A stretch of DNA of 44,982 nt from Brevundimonas sp. Lineage in GTDB: Bacteria; Pseudomonadota; Alphaproteobacteria; Caulobacterales; Caulobacteraceae. Below the pieces are notes generated by a model. It saw only the letters and a list, made by a program, of their open reading frames with translations, was not told the origin of the DNA and searched no databases. The stretch lies in contig NZ_JAEMRD010000007.1 in the NCBI RefSeq assembly GCF_016463485.1, forward strand, positions 1 through 44,982, read 5' to 3'. This document shows, piece after piece, positions 16,023 through 25,451 of this stretch. The number at the start of each line of letters is the position of its first letter. The stretch's first letter is position 1. The translations under genes and the position numbers were made by a program.

Positions 16023-18290
16023 CTATTCAGCCGCGACCACGCCGGTCGGGAGAGCGCCCGCCGTGGTCCTTGCATTGGGGTTGAGGGGGAAGATCAGACA
16101 AATTTTCGCGCCGTTCAGCGTGTCGGCATCTGACAGTTTCAGCTCGCCGCCGTGGTCCTCGCAGATGCGTTTGACGATGGCGAGGCCGAGGCCGGTGCCC
16201 TTTTCGCGTGTCGTGACATAGGGCTCGGTCAGGCGGTCGCGGTCGCGCGTCGGCAGGCCCTTGCCGTCGTCCTCGATGATGAAGGTCGCGATGGCGTTTT
16301 CGACGGTCAGCCGCGCACGGATGGCCACGGCACCGGCCTCGGCCGGCGTGGCCAGACGCCGCGCCGCCACCGCCTCGCCGGCGTTCTTGAGGATGTTGGC
16401 CAGGGCCTGGCCGATCATCCGGCCGTCGGCGCGACCCTTGGCGACCGGCAGGGGCTCGACCAGCTCGACCTCCAGATCGGGGGCCGCGACGCGCTGGGCA
16501 AAGACGGCTTCGTGCAGCAGTTCGGCCATGTTCACAGCCGTAAAGCGTGGGGTCGGCATCCGGGCGAAGGACGAGAACTCGTCCACCATCCGGCCGATGT
16601 CGCCGACCTGACGGATGATGGTGTCGGTGCAGCGATCGAAGATCTCGACGTCCTCGGTGATGCCCGGCCGGAATTTGCGTTTCAGCCGCTCGGCCGAGAG
16701 CTGGATCGGGGTCAGGGGGTTCTTGATCTCGTGGGCGATCCGGCGGGCGACGTCGCGCCAGGCGGCGTTTCTCTGGGCCACGACCAGCCGGGTGATGTCG
16801 TCGAAGGTCAGGACCATTTCGCCGCCCTGCCCGCCCTCGATGCGGACGCGCAGGCGTCGCGTCTCGCCCTCGCGCGCGACGTCGATGTCCTCTTCGATAT
16901 GGGCCTCGACCCGACCGACCAGTTCGGACAGTTCGGGAGCCACGTCACGCAGCAGCTTGCCGTGAACGTCGGCCTCGGCGACCGAGAGCAGTTGCAGGGC
17001 GCTGTCGTTGATCGCGGAAATCCGGCCGCGCCGGTCCAGACCGATGACCCCGGCAGAGACACCCGACAGCACGGTCTCGATGAACAGACTGCGTGCCTGG
17101 GCGTCTTCGCTGGCGGTCTTGAGCGCGGCCTGCTGGTGTTGCAGGTCGCCGGTCATGCGGTTGAAGGCCTCGGACAGGTCGGCGATCTCGCCGGGTGCGC
17201 CGTCCGAGTCGACCCGTACGGTGAAGTCCCCGGCCGCGACCTGATCCGCCGCCTTTACCAATCGGCCGATGGGGGCCGAGATCGCGCTGGCCGCCGACAT
17301 CCCCAACCACACCGCCCCGACCAGGACCAGCAGCGCCGTCTCCAGATAGCTGAGCGCAAAGGCCGCCTGGATCCGGGCACGGCTCTCCTCGGCCTGACGG
17401 TAACCTGCGATGGACTCAGTCGAGGTCCGCATCCGCTCGACCAGGCCGGGGGCCAGCGGTCGCACGACGTACAGATAGGCGTCGCCATAGTCAGGCAGCG
17501 GATAGAGGGTGCGGATCACATCGGGGTTCTCGGTCACCGCCAACGGCATATCGCCGCCTGCGGAGGCCTGATCCAGGGCATCGCGAGACGGTGCAACATA
17601 GGGCGGCGCGTCGGGTGCCACACCCTGTGCCATGACCTCGCCTTCGGCATTCAGAACATAGACGGCAGGGTAGCCGAAGAAGTCGGCCATCTGGCTGAGC
17701 GCATTCGAGAACTGGATGCGATTGTCGAACAGGTCGCGGACACCGCCCAATTCATTGGCCATACTGCCCAGGTCGCGCTGCATCCCGGAACCGACGTCGG
17801 CGACGTAGGCCTTGCCGATCTGGGCCCCGTTGTTGACTGCGGAACGGACATTATCGCTGAACCACTGATCCACCCCCCGGTTGACCAGAACCCCGAACAC
17901 CAGGGCGATAAGGATCGCAGGGACGACCGCCACCAGCGAGAACAGGGCGACGAACCGCAGGTGCAGCCGCGCGCCCGGATCCGTCCGTCGCTCCGCCGCC
18001 AGCCGCATCACCCGTGCCCCGATGATCACGGCCATGCCGCCGATCAGGACCAGATTGGCCAGCAGGATATAAAGCACCGCCTGACCTGCCAGCGCCCTGA
18101 CGCCGCCGTCGATCGCAGCACCCGGTGCGACGGCGACCAGCCAGATCGCGGCGGCCGCGATGATGACGGCCAGACCATAGACGGCCCCGAACAGGGCGCG
18201 GGCGCGTCCTTCCGAGAACCGGGTCCAGGCGGACGTCCGGTCGGCAGGCTCGCGATCGTGTTCACCGGTCGTGGCGGGTGTGTCCGTCAT
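16023..18290 (-). CDS. ntrY: Sensor histidine kinase NtrY
   Basis: The 755-residue inner-membrane kinase is the partner of NtrX and is linked in alphaproteobacteria to nitrogen, redox and cell-envelope signalling. Two membrane segments lie near residues 35-100, another near 120-150; a periplasmic sensor of about 180 residues follows, then a membrane segment near 315-335. HAMP (about 335-390), PAS (about 400-500, [13 protein letters not shown]), HisKA with His520 in [13 protein letters not shown], and the ATPase domain (N box [11 protein letters not shown]1 DDGKGL, G2 [10 protein letters not shown]) complete it. All catalytic boxes are intact. The ATG overlaps the dusB stop (ATGA), so its synthesis is coupled to the tRNA-modifying enzyme. 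Confidence 0.96.
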   Translation of the reverse strand: MTDTPATTGEHDREPADRTSAWTRFSEGRARALFGAVYGLAVIIAAAAIWLVAVAPGAAIDGGVRALAGQAVLYILLANLVLIGGMAVIIGARVMRLAAERRTDPGARLHLRFVALFSLVAVVPAILIALVFGVLVNRGVDQWFSDNVRSAVNNGAQIGKAYVADVGSGMQRDLGSMANELGGVRDLFDNRIQFSNALSQMADFFGYPAVYVLNAEGEVMAQGVAPDAPPYVAPSRDALDQASAGGDMPLAVTENPDVIRTLYPLPDYGDAYLYVVRPLAPGLVERMRTSTESIAGYRQAEESRARIQAAFALSYLETALLVLVGAVWLGMSAASAISAPIGRLVKAADQVAAGDFTVRVDSDGAPGEIADLSEAFNRMTGDLQHQQAALKTASEDAQARSLFIETVLSGVSAGVIGLDRRGRISAINDSALQLLSVAEADVHGKLLRDVAPELSELVGRVEAHIEEDIDVAREGETRRLRVRIEGGQGGEMVLTFDDITRLVVAQRNAAWRDVARRIAHEIKNPLTPIQLSAERLKRKFRPGITEDVEIFDRCTDTIIRQVGDIGRMVDEFSSFARMPTPRFTAVNMAELLHEAVFAQRVAAPDLEVELVEPLPVAKGRADGRMIGQALANILKNAGEAVAARRLATPAEAGAVAIRARLTVENAIATFIIEDDGKGLPTRDRDRLTEPYVTTREKGTGLGLAIVKRICEDHGGELKLSDADTLNGAKICLIFPLNPNARTTAGALPTGVVAAE

Positions 18291-19342
18291 GCCGCATGGT
18301 TGTCCGCCAACTGTGGCGAAAAATCAACATTTGAGTTGCGCAAATGCGGCAGGTCCGTGCGCCATAGCTCGGTCAGACCCAGGGCGACCTCGGTCGGGTC
18401 GTCGAGGCGGCACAGACGGGCCTTGGCCGCACGGCGCTCCGTCGGGTCCGCGGGCCACGGTGCCTGTTCGATATACCAGCCCAGATGTTTCTTGAACGTC
18501 TTCAGACCGACAGGCTGACCATAGAAGGCGAGCGAGGCCTGCATATGATCCAGCACGATCGACAACCGTTCGTCGGCATCCGGCTCCGCCAGCTGCGTGC
18601 CGTCGGTCAGGGCCCGGTCCAGATGCGCCGCCAGCCACGGTCGGCCATAGACCCCTCGCCCCAGCATCAGGGCGTCGGCCCCTGACTGGTCCAGGGCCTC
18701 GCGCGCCTCTTCGGCGGTGATGATGTCGCCGTTGACGATGACCGGGATCGACAGGGCCGCCTTGACCTCGCCGACGGCCTCCCAGTCGGCGACGCCGGTA
18801 TAGAACTGCTGACGCGTCCGACCGTGGACGGTGACCGCCGCGACGCCGAGGTCTTCGGCCCGCTTCGCGATCTGGACGGCGTTACGATGGGCGTCGTCCC
18901 AGCCCAGCCGCATCTTGACCGTCACCGGCCGTGTTGTCGCGCCGACCGCCGCCGCGATCAGCCGGGCGGCCAGTTCGGGTGTGCGCATCAGGGCCGAGCC
19001 CGAGGCCGAGCCCGTGACCTCCTTTGCCGGACAGCCGAAATTCAGGTCGATGATGTCGGCCCCCGCAGCCTCGGCCATGCGACAGCCCTGTGCCATCGCC
19101 TCGGGATCGCGCCCGACCAGCTGGATCACGGTCAGGGGCAGGCCCTCGCCCACGGCCGCGCGCCGCACCACATCGGGCCGGGCGCGCGCCAGCTCGGCCG
19201 CCGCCACCATCTCGGTCGCGACATAGGCTGCGCCCAGCCTCGACGCCAACTGGCGGAACGGTAGGTCGGTGACGCCGGTCATCGGTGCCATCAGCACCCG
19301 GCCGGGGATGGTCACGTCTCCGATGGTGAGGGTGTGGGCCAT
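18287..19342 (-). CDS. dusB: tRNA-dihydrouridine synthase DusB (NifR3)
   Basis: The 351-residue FMN enzyme reduces uridine to dihydrouridine in the tRNA D-loop. The TIM-barrel opening [15 protein letters not shown], the active-site cysteine in [10 protein letters not shown], the KMRLGWDD strand, [13 protein letters not shown] and GDIITAEEA are all family marks; the C-terminal helical tRNA-binding domain follows. The reading frame is open for 136 further codons upstream, but ATG 19342 starts the conserved region and is preceded by MAPEG-gene 3' DNA. In many alphaproteobacteria this gene (nifR3) heads a cluster with ntrBC and ntrYX; here it is followed directly by ntrY. Confidence 0.94.
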   Translation of the reverse strand: MAHTLTIGDVTIPGRVLMAPMTGVTDLPFRQLASRLGAAYVATEMVAAAELARARPDVVRRAAVGEGLPLTVIQLVGRDPEAMAQGCRMAEAAGADIIDLNFGCPAKEVTGSASGSALMRTPELAARLIAAAVGATTRPVTVKMRLGWDDAHRNAVQIAKRAEDLGVAAVTVHGRTRQQFYTGVADWEAVGEVKAALSIPVIVNGDIITAEEAREALDQSGADALMLGRGVYGRPWLAAHLDRALTDGTQLAEPDADERLSIVLDHMQASLAFYGQPVGLKTFKKHLGWYIEQAPWPADPTERRAAKARLCRLDDPTEVALGLTELWRTDLPHLRNSNVDFSPQLADNHAA

Positions 19343-19392
19343 GGGCGGCCAGATAGAGGCTTTGCCCCCTCCGGTCCACGCGTGGGTGCCGA

Positions 19393-19812
19393 TCAGAACA
19401 CCGCGATCGCTGCATGCAGGGCCAGGGCGCAAAGGCACAGGCTGCCGAGCACGAAGACCGAGAACCGCAGGATGATCACATTGACCGTCGTCTGGATCAG
19501 ACTGTGGACCACCCGCAGACCCACATAGGCCCAGGCGATGGCGGCGTTGATGCCGTCTCCTTGGCCGAGAACCGCCAAGGCCAGGGCGATAGCATAGAAC
19601 AGCGTCGGCTGTTCCATCAGGTGGTTGTAGTTGTCCGCCTTCCATCGGACCCCGGCGGGCAGACCGGAAAGCAGGTCCGCGGGCGGAATGGTCGGATCCA
19701 GCTTGATCCTCGCCTTCAGCATGGCCGGGATGCGGGTGGCATACATCCACAGCCAGATCACCAGCGACCAGCAGACCAGCGCCACCACCGGCGCGATGAT
19801 ACCCGACGACAT
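19393..19812 (-). CDS. MAPEG-family inner-membrane protein
   Basis: The 139-residue protein has four predicted membrane helices and resembles the MAPEG family (membrane-associated eicosanoid and glutathione metabolism proteins). A conserved segment [19 protein letters not shown] (about 56-74) fits the family's glutathione-binding loop region, and [14 protein letters not shown] fits the later signature. Bacterial members of this subgroup have no settled function. ATG 19812 is preceded by GAGGGGAAG at suitable spacing, preferred over an upstream TTG. It ends 50 bases before dusB on the same strand and could be co-transcribed with it; it is divergent from ispDF. Confidence 0.85.
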   Translation of the reverse strand: MSSGIIAPVVALVCWSLVIWLWMYATRIPAMLKARIKLDPTIPPADLLSGLPAGVRWKADNYNHLMEQPTLFYAIALALAVLGQGDGINAAIAWAYVGLRVVHSLIQTTVNVIILRFSVFVLGSLCLCALALHAAIAVF

Positions 19813-19908
19813 GGGCTTCCCCTCTTCCAAGCTTGGCCGTGGATGGGGCCCCGGTGCCGCGCGAATGTCAAATCCTGTGCCCCGGGGTCGTCAGGGAGCC
19901 GCCCTCCG

Positions 19909-19916
19909 ACTAGAAC
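19909..19916 (+). promoter_or_regulatory. Possible -10 element of ispDF
   Basis: ACTAGAAC matches 7 of 8 positions of the Caulobacter-type -10 consensus GCTANAWC. It ends 7 bases before the ispDF ATG (19924), which would give a leaderless or almost leaderless mRNA; indeed no ribosome-binding site is visible. No convincing -35 (TTGACG-like) is present. Confidence 0.35.
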
Positions 19917-19923
19917 CGCCTCC

Positions 19924-21066
19924 ATGACCTTCGCCGCCATCGTCGTCGCCGCCGGAACCGGCTCCCGTGCGGGAGGGGACAAGCAGTGGCGGACGCTGGC
20001 CGGCAAGCCCGTGCTGCGCTGGTCGGTCGAGGCGCTGCTGGACGCGGGTGCCGAGGTGGTGGTGGTCACCGCGCCCAGCGAGGGCGATCGTGCGGCTGAG
20101 GCCTTGGCCGGGCTGAACGGCTGGCGTTCGGTCGATGGCGGTGCGACGCGGGCGGACTCGGTGCGCAACGGACTGGCGGCGCTCGGCGGGCCCGACAATC
20201 AGGTCGTCATGATCCACGATGCCGCCCGACCGGGCCTCAGCCAGGCCGTGATCAACCGATTGATGGACGCGCTCGGCGCAGCGGACGGCGCCCTGCCCGC
20301 CCTGCCTGTCGCCGATACGCTCAAGCGCGGTGTGGGCGGCGCAGTCGCGGGCACCGTGGATCGCGCCGACCTGTGGCGAGCCCAGACGCCCCAGGCGTTC
20401 CGGCTGGGTCGCCTCCGCGCGGCCTGGGCCAACTGGCCGGATGATCAGACCCCGACCGACGATTGCGCCGTGGTCGAGCGGGACGGTGGCCGTATCGTGC
20501 TGGTCGATGGCGATGCGCGACTGATGAAACTGACCTACCCCGAGGATTTCGAGATGGCCGAAGCCCTGATGGCGACCCGAATGCAGACGCGTGTCGGCAT
20601 GGGCTTCGACGCCCATCGCTGGGGACCGGGCACGTCGGTGTGGCTGTGCGGCGTCGAGATCCACCACGACCAGACCCTGATCGGTCACTCCGACGCCGAC
20701 GCCGGCCTGCACGCCCTGACCGACGCCATCCTGGGCGCGATCGGCGAAGGCGACATCGGCGACCACTTCCCCCCGACCGATCCGCAATGGCGGGGCGCAC
20801 CGTCCGACGTCTTCCTGAAACACGCGGCTGAACTCGTCACGGCACGCGGCGGCCGGATCGTCCACGTCGACGTCACCCTGATCTGCGAACGCCCCAAGGT
20901 GAAGCCGCACCGTCAGGCGATGCGCGAACGCCTGGCGGATATCCTGGACCTGCCCCTCGACGCCGTGTCGGTGAAGGCCACGACGACGGAGGCCATGGGC
21001 TTCACCGGCCGCGGCGAAGGCCTGGCGGCACAGGCGGTGGCGACGGTGGAGGTGCCTTCCACATAG
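19924..21066 (+). CDS. ispDF: Bifunctional IspD/IspF of the MEP isoprenoid pathway
   Basis: The 380-residue fusion carries out two steps of isopentenyl diphosphate synthesis: MEP cytidylyltransferase (IspD, about 1-218) and MECDP synthase (IspF, about 220-380). IspD shows VVAAGTGSRAGGDKQW, the CTP-binding loop, plus VMIHDAARP. IspF starts at TRVGMGFDAHRW with the metal ligands Asp and His, then GHSDADAGLHALTDAILGA and the C-terminal TTTEAMGFTGRGEGLAAQAV. Both active sites look complete. The frame is open far upstream, but ATG 19924 starts the Rossmann-like core. Fusion of the two is common in alphaproteobacteria. A palindromic element begins right at the stop codon. Confidence 0.97.
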   Translation: MTFAAIVVAAGTGSRAGGDKQWRTLAGKPVLRWSVEALLDAGAEVVVVTAPSEGDRAAEALAGLNGWRSVDGGATRADSVRNGLAALGGPDNQVVMIHDAARPGLSQAVINRLMDALGAADGALPALPVADTLKRGVGGAVAGTVDRADLWRAQTPQAFRLGRLRAAWANWPDDQTPTDDCAVVERDGGRIVLVDGDARLMKLTYPEDFEMAEALMATRMQTRVGMGFDAHRWGPGTSVWLCGVEIHHDQTLIGHSDADAGLHALTDAILGAIGEGDIGDHFPPTDPQWRGAPSDVFLKHAAELVTARGGRIVHVDVTLICERPKVKPHRQAMRERLADILDLPLDAVSVKATTTEAMGFTGRGEGLAAQAVATVEVPST

Positions 21067-21220
21067 TTTCCTCCCCGCGCCGAAGGCACGGGGAGGTGGC
21101 GCGGCGCTTCTTCAGCGCCATGACGGAGGGGCTGTTACCCCAGACGCGGTGTGCGCTTGAAAAGCCCCTCCACCGCTTCGCGGTCCCCCTCCCCGTCGCC
21201 AAGCGGCGGCGGGGAGGAAA
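21067..21220. repeat. 154-bp palindromic intergenic element between ispDF and the synthase-like gene
   Basis: Terminal arms TTTCCTCCCCGC (21067-21078) and GCGGGGAGGAAA (21209-21220) are a perfect 12-bp inverted repeat. Internal matches include GGAGGGGCT pairing with AGCCCCTCC, and ACGGGGAGG pairing with CCTCCCCGT. The element fills the gap between two convergent genes, starting at the ispDF stop and ending 6 bases before the next stop. It can fold into one long branched hairpin from either strand and could serve as a bidirectional terminator or mRNA stabiliser. It resembles the repeat at 39212-39377 in architecture but not in sequence detail. Confidence 0.8.
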
Positions 21221-21226
21221 GTTGAT

Positions 21227-23530
21227 TCACCCCTCCCCCCGCACATGACGCCACAGCGAGCCGAACAGGTTCACATAGTCGTCGGTCCACGGTCGCACCC
21301 CCGGATCGGGCAGGGTCTGCCAGCGCGGATCGGCCCGAAACTCGGCCAGCCCCGCCTCGGTCGGTGACATGATGATAGCCTCGGTCGAGGCCTCCGCCAT
21401 GTCGGGCGAGGCCTCGTTCTCATAGTAGATCTGATGCAGGTGCGGGGCGTTCAGGGCGCGGGCCGCCGCCTCGGCCGGGCCTGTGATGTCGAGGTTGCGG
21501 TTGGACAGGTGCAGGATGACCACCCCCGTGGGTTTGAGCAGCTTCAGATAGCCGGCGATGGCCTCTCGCGTCAGCAGGTGGGTCGGCACCGAATCCGATG
21601 AAAACGCGTCGATCAGCAGCAGGTCGTAGGTCCCGGCCGGCTGGTCCGCCATGGTCAGACGCGCATCGCCCAGCACCGTGTCGATCGCCCCGCCTGCGCC
21701 CCCAGTCTGGGCGCAACCGTTGATGTAGGTGAACCACTTCGGGTCGCGCGACAGCTCGTCGACCATGGGATCGATCTCGAAGAAGGTCATCCGGTCCTCG
21801 CCCCGCTTGTAGGCGGCCATGGCCCCCGACCCCTGCCCCACCACCCCGATCCGGACGCCAGGCGCCCGGTTGCGGACCGCCAGCATGGTCTGGCCGATCG
21901 GCGAAACGGGGGCGTAGTACAGGGTGGGCGTACAGGCGAAGCGTGGGTCCCGCGCCTGGGCCCCGTGCAGGGTCGTGCCGTGGGTCAGGACGTGGACGGA
22001 GCCGCCCAGCCGTTCGTCCTGCCGATCCGCCACCCGCATCACGCCGAAGAAGCTGCGGTCGACCAGGGCCCAGTCATAGCCCCGCGCGATGTACTGGGCC
22101 GACAGGGTCATCGCGGCCAGCAGCGCGACATAGGCATAGGACCGGTCGCGCAGGATGAAGGCGATGATGGCGACTATGCCCAGGACCAGCATGGTCACCT
22201 GCTCCATCCGCAGCGGGACGTTGCGGCTGAAGGCCCAGGCCAGATCCCAGTCCGCCGCGAAGATCGCCGACATCAGGGGCGGGACCGCGCAGATCAACAG
22301 AGCGGCGACCCAGGCGATGACCTCCCACGGCTTGATTTCCCCGCCCTTCCACGGCCGCGCGAACCCGACCAGCACGAGGACCAGTGGATACTCCCAGACG
22401 AAGTCGAAGATCACCGGTGCCAGCAGGGCCGTGAAGGCCCCGCCGACGACCCCGCCCAGCGACATCAGCAGATAGAACTCGGTCAGCCGGTCGGGCGCAG
22501 GGCGTCTGGCCGCCAGCCTCTGGTGACACAGCAGGGCCAGCAGGAAGAAGGCCGCCAGATGGATGCCGAACATGGCCGGCCAGGACCCTGAATGAAACGC
22601 GGTGAACATGACCACCAGGGCCCCGACCGCGCCGCTGAGCGCCAGGGTGACCGGCAGCGGAATCCACGGCCGGTCCTGGAAGGCGATCACAAAGGTCAGC
22701 AGGTAAAGGGCCAGCGGGATCACCCACAGGAAGGGCGCCGAGGCCACGTCGGTCGACAGATGGGCCGTGACCCCCAGCATCAGGCTGGACGGGGCCGCCG
22801 CAAGCAACACCAGGATACCCTTGTCCCTCCACGCGATCGGCCCGCTGACGGCCAGCGGTGCGGGTTCGGCGGTCTGGTCCAGACGCCTGCGCCACACGAT
22901 GACGGCCAGGGCCACGACCATCAGCAGGAAGGCACCGTAACCGCCGCTCCAGCCGAACCTCTGGCCCGACAGGGACATCAGGGGCTCGATGACGACCGGA
23001 TAGGCCAGCAGGGCTAGGAAGCTGCCGAGGTTGGACGCCGCGTACAGCACATAGGGGTTCTGGCCGTCCGCATGACCGACGCGGACACGGGCGTACCAGG
23101 CCTGAAGCAGGGGCGCGGTCGCCGACAGCACCCCGAACGGGGCCCCGACAGACAGGGCCAGGGTCGCCAGCAGCCAGCCGATCGGCGCCGACGGGTCGGG
23201 ATCGCCCAGCAGGCCGTTGATCTTCAGCGGCAGGAACAGGGCGGCGACCAGCAGCAGGCCCAGATGGATCGCCACCTGCACCTTCATCGCCTTCACCCGC
23301 TGCAGGGCGTGGGCATAGGCGTATCCGGCCAGCAGCGCCGCCTGGAAGAATACCATGGCCGTGTTCCACACCGACGGCGACCCGCCCAGCATCGGCAGAA
23401 TCAGCTTGGTCACCATGGGCTGGACCACGAACACGAGCGCCGCCGAGGTGAAGATGGCCACGGCGAACAGCACAGGCGTCACCCGGTCGGGCTGGACCGA
23501 GGCGGCCGGGTCGAGCGTGGAATCGGTCAT
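21227..23530 (-). CDS. Membrane protein fused to spermidine-synthase-like domain
   Basis: The 767-residue protein has about 12-14 hydrophobic segments in its first 490 residues, beginning VLFAVAIFTSAALVFVVQPMVTK, and a C-terminal Rossmann-fold domain (about 520-740) resembling spermidine synthases: VVGQGSGAMAAY is the nucleotide-binding glycine loop, FFEIDPMVDEL the acidic ribose-binding strand, and LLLIDAFSSDSVPTHLLT the gate-keeper/catalytic Asp segment. Such fusions are widespread and uncharacterised; transport or aminopropyl transfer at the membrane are both possible. No polyamine gene (speD, speE, speA) is adjacent. ATG 23530 begins the protein after a 98-base divergent gap shared with pncC. 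Confidence 0.85.
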   Translation of the reverse strand: MTDSTLDPAASVQPDRVTPVLFAVAIFTSAALVFVVQPMVTKLILPMLGGSPSVWNTAMVFFQAALLAGYAYAHALQRVKAMKVQVAIHLGLLLVAALFLPLKINGLLGDPDPSAPIGWLLATLALSVGAPFGVLSATAPLLQAWYARVRVGHADGQNPYVLYAASNLGSFLALLAYPVVIEPLMSLSGQRFGWSGGYGAFLLMVVALAVIVWRRRLDQTAEPAPLAVSGPIAWRDKGILVLLAAAPSSLMLGVTAHLSTDVASAPFLWVIPLALYLLTFVIAFQDRPWIPLPVTLALSGAVGALVVMFTAFHSGSWPAMFGIHLAAFFLLALLCHQRLAARRPAPDRLTEFYLLMSLGGVVGGAFTALLAPVIFDFVWEYPLVLVLVGFARPWKGGEIKPWEVIAWVAALLICAVPPLMSAIFAADWDLAWAFSRNVPLRMEQVTMLVLGIVAIIAFILRDRSYAYVALLAAMTLSAQYIARGYDWALVDRSFFGVMRVADRQDERLGGSVHVLTHGTTLHGAQARDPRFACTPTLYYAPVSPIGQTMLAVRNRAPGVRIGVVGQGSGAMAAYKRGEDRMTFFEIDPMVDELSRDPKWFTYINGCAQTGGAGGAIDTVLGDARLTMADQPAGTYDLLLIDAFSSDSVPTHLLTREAIAGYLKLLKPTGVVILHLSNRNLDITGPAEAAARALNAPHLHQIYYENEASPDMAEASTEAIIMSPTEAGLAEFRADPRWQTLPDPGVRPWTDDYVNLFGSLWRHVRGEG

Positions 23531-23628
23531 GGGCCCTCCGATGCGCCGCGCGGCTCGACAGCCGCACGCTGGATCGCCACGTTAGAGTGACTCGCCGCCG
23601 TGGCGAGCGGTGACGCGGTGCCTTGCGG

Positions 23629-24117
23629 ATGTTTCCCGACGATATCGAAGTCCTGGCTCAGGCGGTCGTCGAGGCCGCGATCCGGCGCGGCGTCATGGTG
23701 GCCACCGCCGAGAGCTGCACCGGGGGGCTGGTCGCGAGCGCCCTGACCGCCGTCGCCGGGTCTTCTGCGGCGCTGGACCGGGGGTTCATTACCTATTCCA
23801 ATGCCGCGAAGGCCCAGATGATCGGGGTCTCGCCTGAGCTGATCGAGGCCTGTGGGGCGGTCTCCGAACCCGTTGCGCGGGCCATGGCGACCGGTGCCCT
23901 GACCCATTCGGACGCCGGCGTTACCGTCTCGATCACAGGCATCGCCGGGCCCGGCGGCGGGTCGGAGGACAAGCCGGTGGGACTGGTGCATTTCGGGATC
24001 GCGGACGGTTCGGGCGTCGATCACGTCGAACACCGCTTCGGCGACCTGGGCCGCGAGGCGGTGCGGCTGGCCTCGGTCAGGGTCGCCCTGACGTTGCTGC
24101 GGGACCGGCTGGCGTGA
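23629..24117 (+). CDS. pncC: NMN amidase PncC (CinA C-terminal domain family)
   Basis: The 162-residue protein is a stand-alone CinA C-terminal domain, nicotinamide-nucleotide amidase in the NAD salvage cycle. The ATAESCTGG motif holds the catalytic Ser (residue 29, comparable to Ser31 in E. coli PncC); FITYSNAAK and SITGIAGPGGG are also conserved. There is no MoaB-like N-terminal CinA domain, so it is not full-length CinA. ATG 23629 is used; TTG 23623 is an alternative and neither has a strong ribosome-binding site. Its stop overlaps the GTG start of the following TusA-like gene. Placement close to ispDF is common in relatives. Confidence 0.93.
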   Translation: MFPDDIEVLAQAVVEAAIRRGVMVATAESCTGGLVASALTAVAGSSAALDRGFITYSNAAKAQMIGVSPELIEACGAVSEPVARAMATGALTHSDAGVTVSITGIAGPGGGSEDKPVGLVHFGIADGSGVDHVEHRFGDLGREAVRLASVRVALTLLRDRLA

Positions 24118-24344
24118 TCGTCGACGCTCGTGGGCACCTGTGTCCGGTGCCGTCGCTGAGACTGCGCAAGGCGATCGAAGGCCTGCCGCCCGGCACGCGC
24201 GTGACCCTGCTGGCCACCGACCCGATGGCGCGGATCGACGTGCCCTATCTGATGGCGGAACTGGGCGGGCGGGTAGTTGAGACGACCGAGGCCGACGGCG
24301 TTCTCACCCTCGTCGTCGAGACTGGCGACGCTCCGACAGGCTGA
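24114..24344 (+). CDS. TusA/SirA-family sulfur-carrier-like protein
   Basis: The 76-residue protein has the TusA fold signature: an N-terminal Cys-Pro-x-Pro motif (HLCPVPSLRLRKAI; Cys10) that in TusA carries a persulfide for tRNA thiolation or molybdenum-cofactor sulfuration. The remainder (GTRVTLLATDPMARIDVPYL) matches the family's second strand and helix. Tus genes of the TusBCD relay are not adjacent, so the partner is unknown. Translation starts at GTG 24114 within the pncC stop (GTGA), a coupled start. Its last 41 bases overlap the 3' end of the convergent YihY gene. Confidence 0.9.
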   Translation: MIVDARGHLCPVPSLRLRKAIEGLPPGTRVTLLATDPMARIDVPYLMAELGGRVVETTEADGVLTLVVETGDAPTG

Positions 24345-25263
24345 CGACCGATCCGTTCCCGGGCGGGGTCTCCAGCAGGGGCGCGCCTCGGGCCCTCGAC
24401 GCGATCTCCATCTCGGTGGTGAAGGCCCCGCCATAGAAGACCGCGTTGATGTTCCAAGACAGCCAGATCAGCAGCACGACCACGGCACCGACCGAGCCGT
24501 AGGTGGCCCCCAGCGACGCGATCTGTTCGACGTAGATGGCGCAGAGCCAGGACGAGATCATCGACATCACCGTGGCCACCACGCCCCCGGCTACAGACGG
24601 GACCCAGGCCACCGGCGTCCGATGCGACATGGCGTAACGGTACAGGAGCGTCAGCCCCAGACACAGCCCAAGCGCGGGCCACAGGGTATCGAACTGAAAG
24701 CTCCACCCCCGCGCTGCCGCCTTGGCCTGGGCCGCCGCAGTGTGCTCCAGCAGGCGCGACGTCACCACCGCCCCCGACACCACGGTGAACAGGGCGAAGG
24801 CGAACAGGGCGACGATGAAGGCCAGCAGGTTGAACTTGAAGAAGCCGTGCGGCTCCTTTTCGTCATGGATCAGGTTCAGCCCCGCCAGCAGCGCCTTGAA
24901 GCCGCGATGCGCGGCATAGGCACCGATGACGAGGGCGAAAGCCGACTGGGCCGAGACGGTGCGTGCTCCGACGCTGGCCAGCCGCTCGACCTCGGCCCGA
25001 AAGATGGTCCGCGCGGCATGCGGCAGCATGTCGGCCAGAGCCACGGCCTGTTCCGAAACCTGGCTGATCGACAGGACCGCCTTGTAGAAGCCGATCAGGA
25101 TGGCGATGGCCGGAAACACGGCCAGCAGGGCGAAGAAGGACACCCCGCCCGTATAGAGCATGACATCCCTGCCCCAGCTGCGCGTGAAGGCCCGTACCGC
25201 CAGCTTGCCCCAGAACGCGGGATTGAGACCCCGCGCGCCGTCCTCGTTCGTCTGTCCGCTCAA
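24304..25263 (-). CDS. YihY/BrkB-family inner-membrane protein
   Basis: The protein (319 residues from TTG 25263; up to 326 from TTG 25284) has six predicted membrane helices and the YihY/BrkB signature, including the helix-loop YTGGVSFFALLAVFPAI and GAVVVLLIWLSWNINAVFYGGAFTTE near the C terminus. Members were once annotated as ribonuclease BN, which was an error; the real function is unsettled, with envelope or transport roles suggested. TTG 25263 has GGGGA five bases upstream, whereas TTG 25284 and GTG 25275 have none; GCTAGAGTC at 25290-25298 (minus strand) resembles a -10 and would place the transcript start near 25284, favouring the downstream codon. Divergent from popA. Confidence 0.9.
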   Translation of the reverse strand: MSGQTNEDGARGLNPAFWGKLAVRAFTRSWGRDVMLYTGGVSFFALLAVFPAIAILIGFYKAVLSISQVSEQAVALADMLPHAARTIFRAEVERLASVGARTVSAQSAFALVIGAYAAHRGFKALLAGLNLIHDEKEPHGFFKFNLLAFIVALFAFALFTVVSGAVVTSRLLEHTAAAQAKAAARGWSFQFDTLWPALGLCLGLTLLYRYAMSHRTPVAWVPSVAGGVVATVMSMISSWLCAIYVEQIASLGATYGSVGAVVVLLIWLSWNINAVFYGGAFTTEMEIASRARGAPLLETPPGNGSVVSLSERRQSRRRG

Positions 25264-25451
25264 TACGGTCCCCACCGCAGCCAAGCCGGGACTCTAGCGG
25301 ATTTCCCGCGCGGGGGAAGCCGGCGCTTTCGAACGAAGTTTTCCTCAGCAAACACAGCAGGAGCGTTGCGTCGCCACAGGGGCCGTCGCTATGGTCCGCG
25401 CGCCGCGAGGGGCCGCTGCTGGCGGTGGCCCTCGCGTCTGGAGACGTCTGG

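Noticed and set aside
16152..18518. 788-codon open frame opposite ntrY
   Set aside because: Antisense shadow in high-GC DNA; product is rich in Gly, Asp, Gln and His with no recognisable domain, while ntrY is complete.
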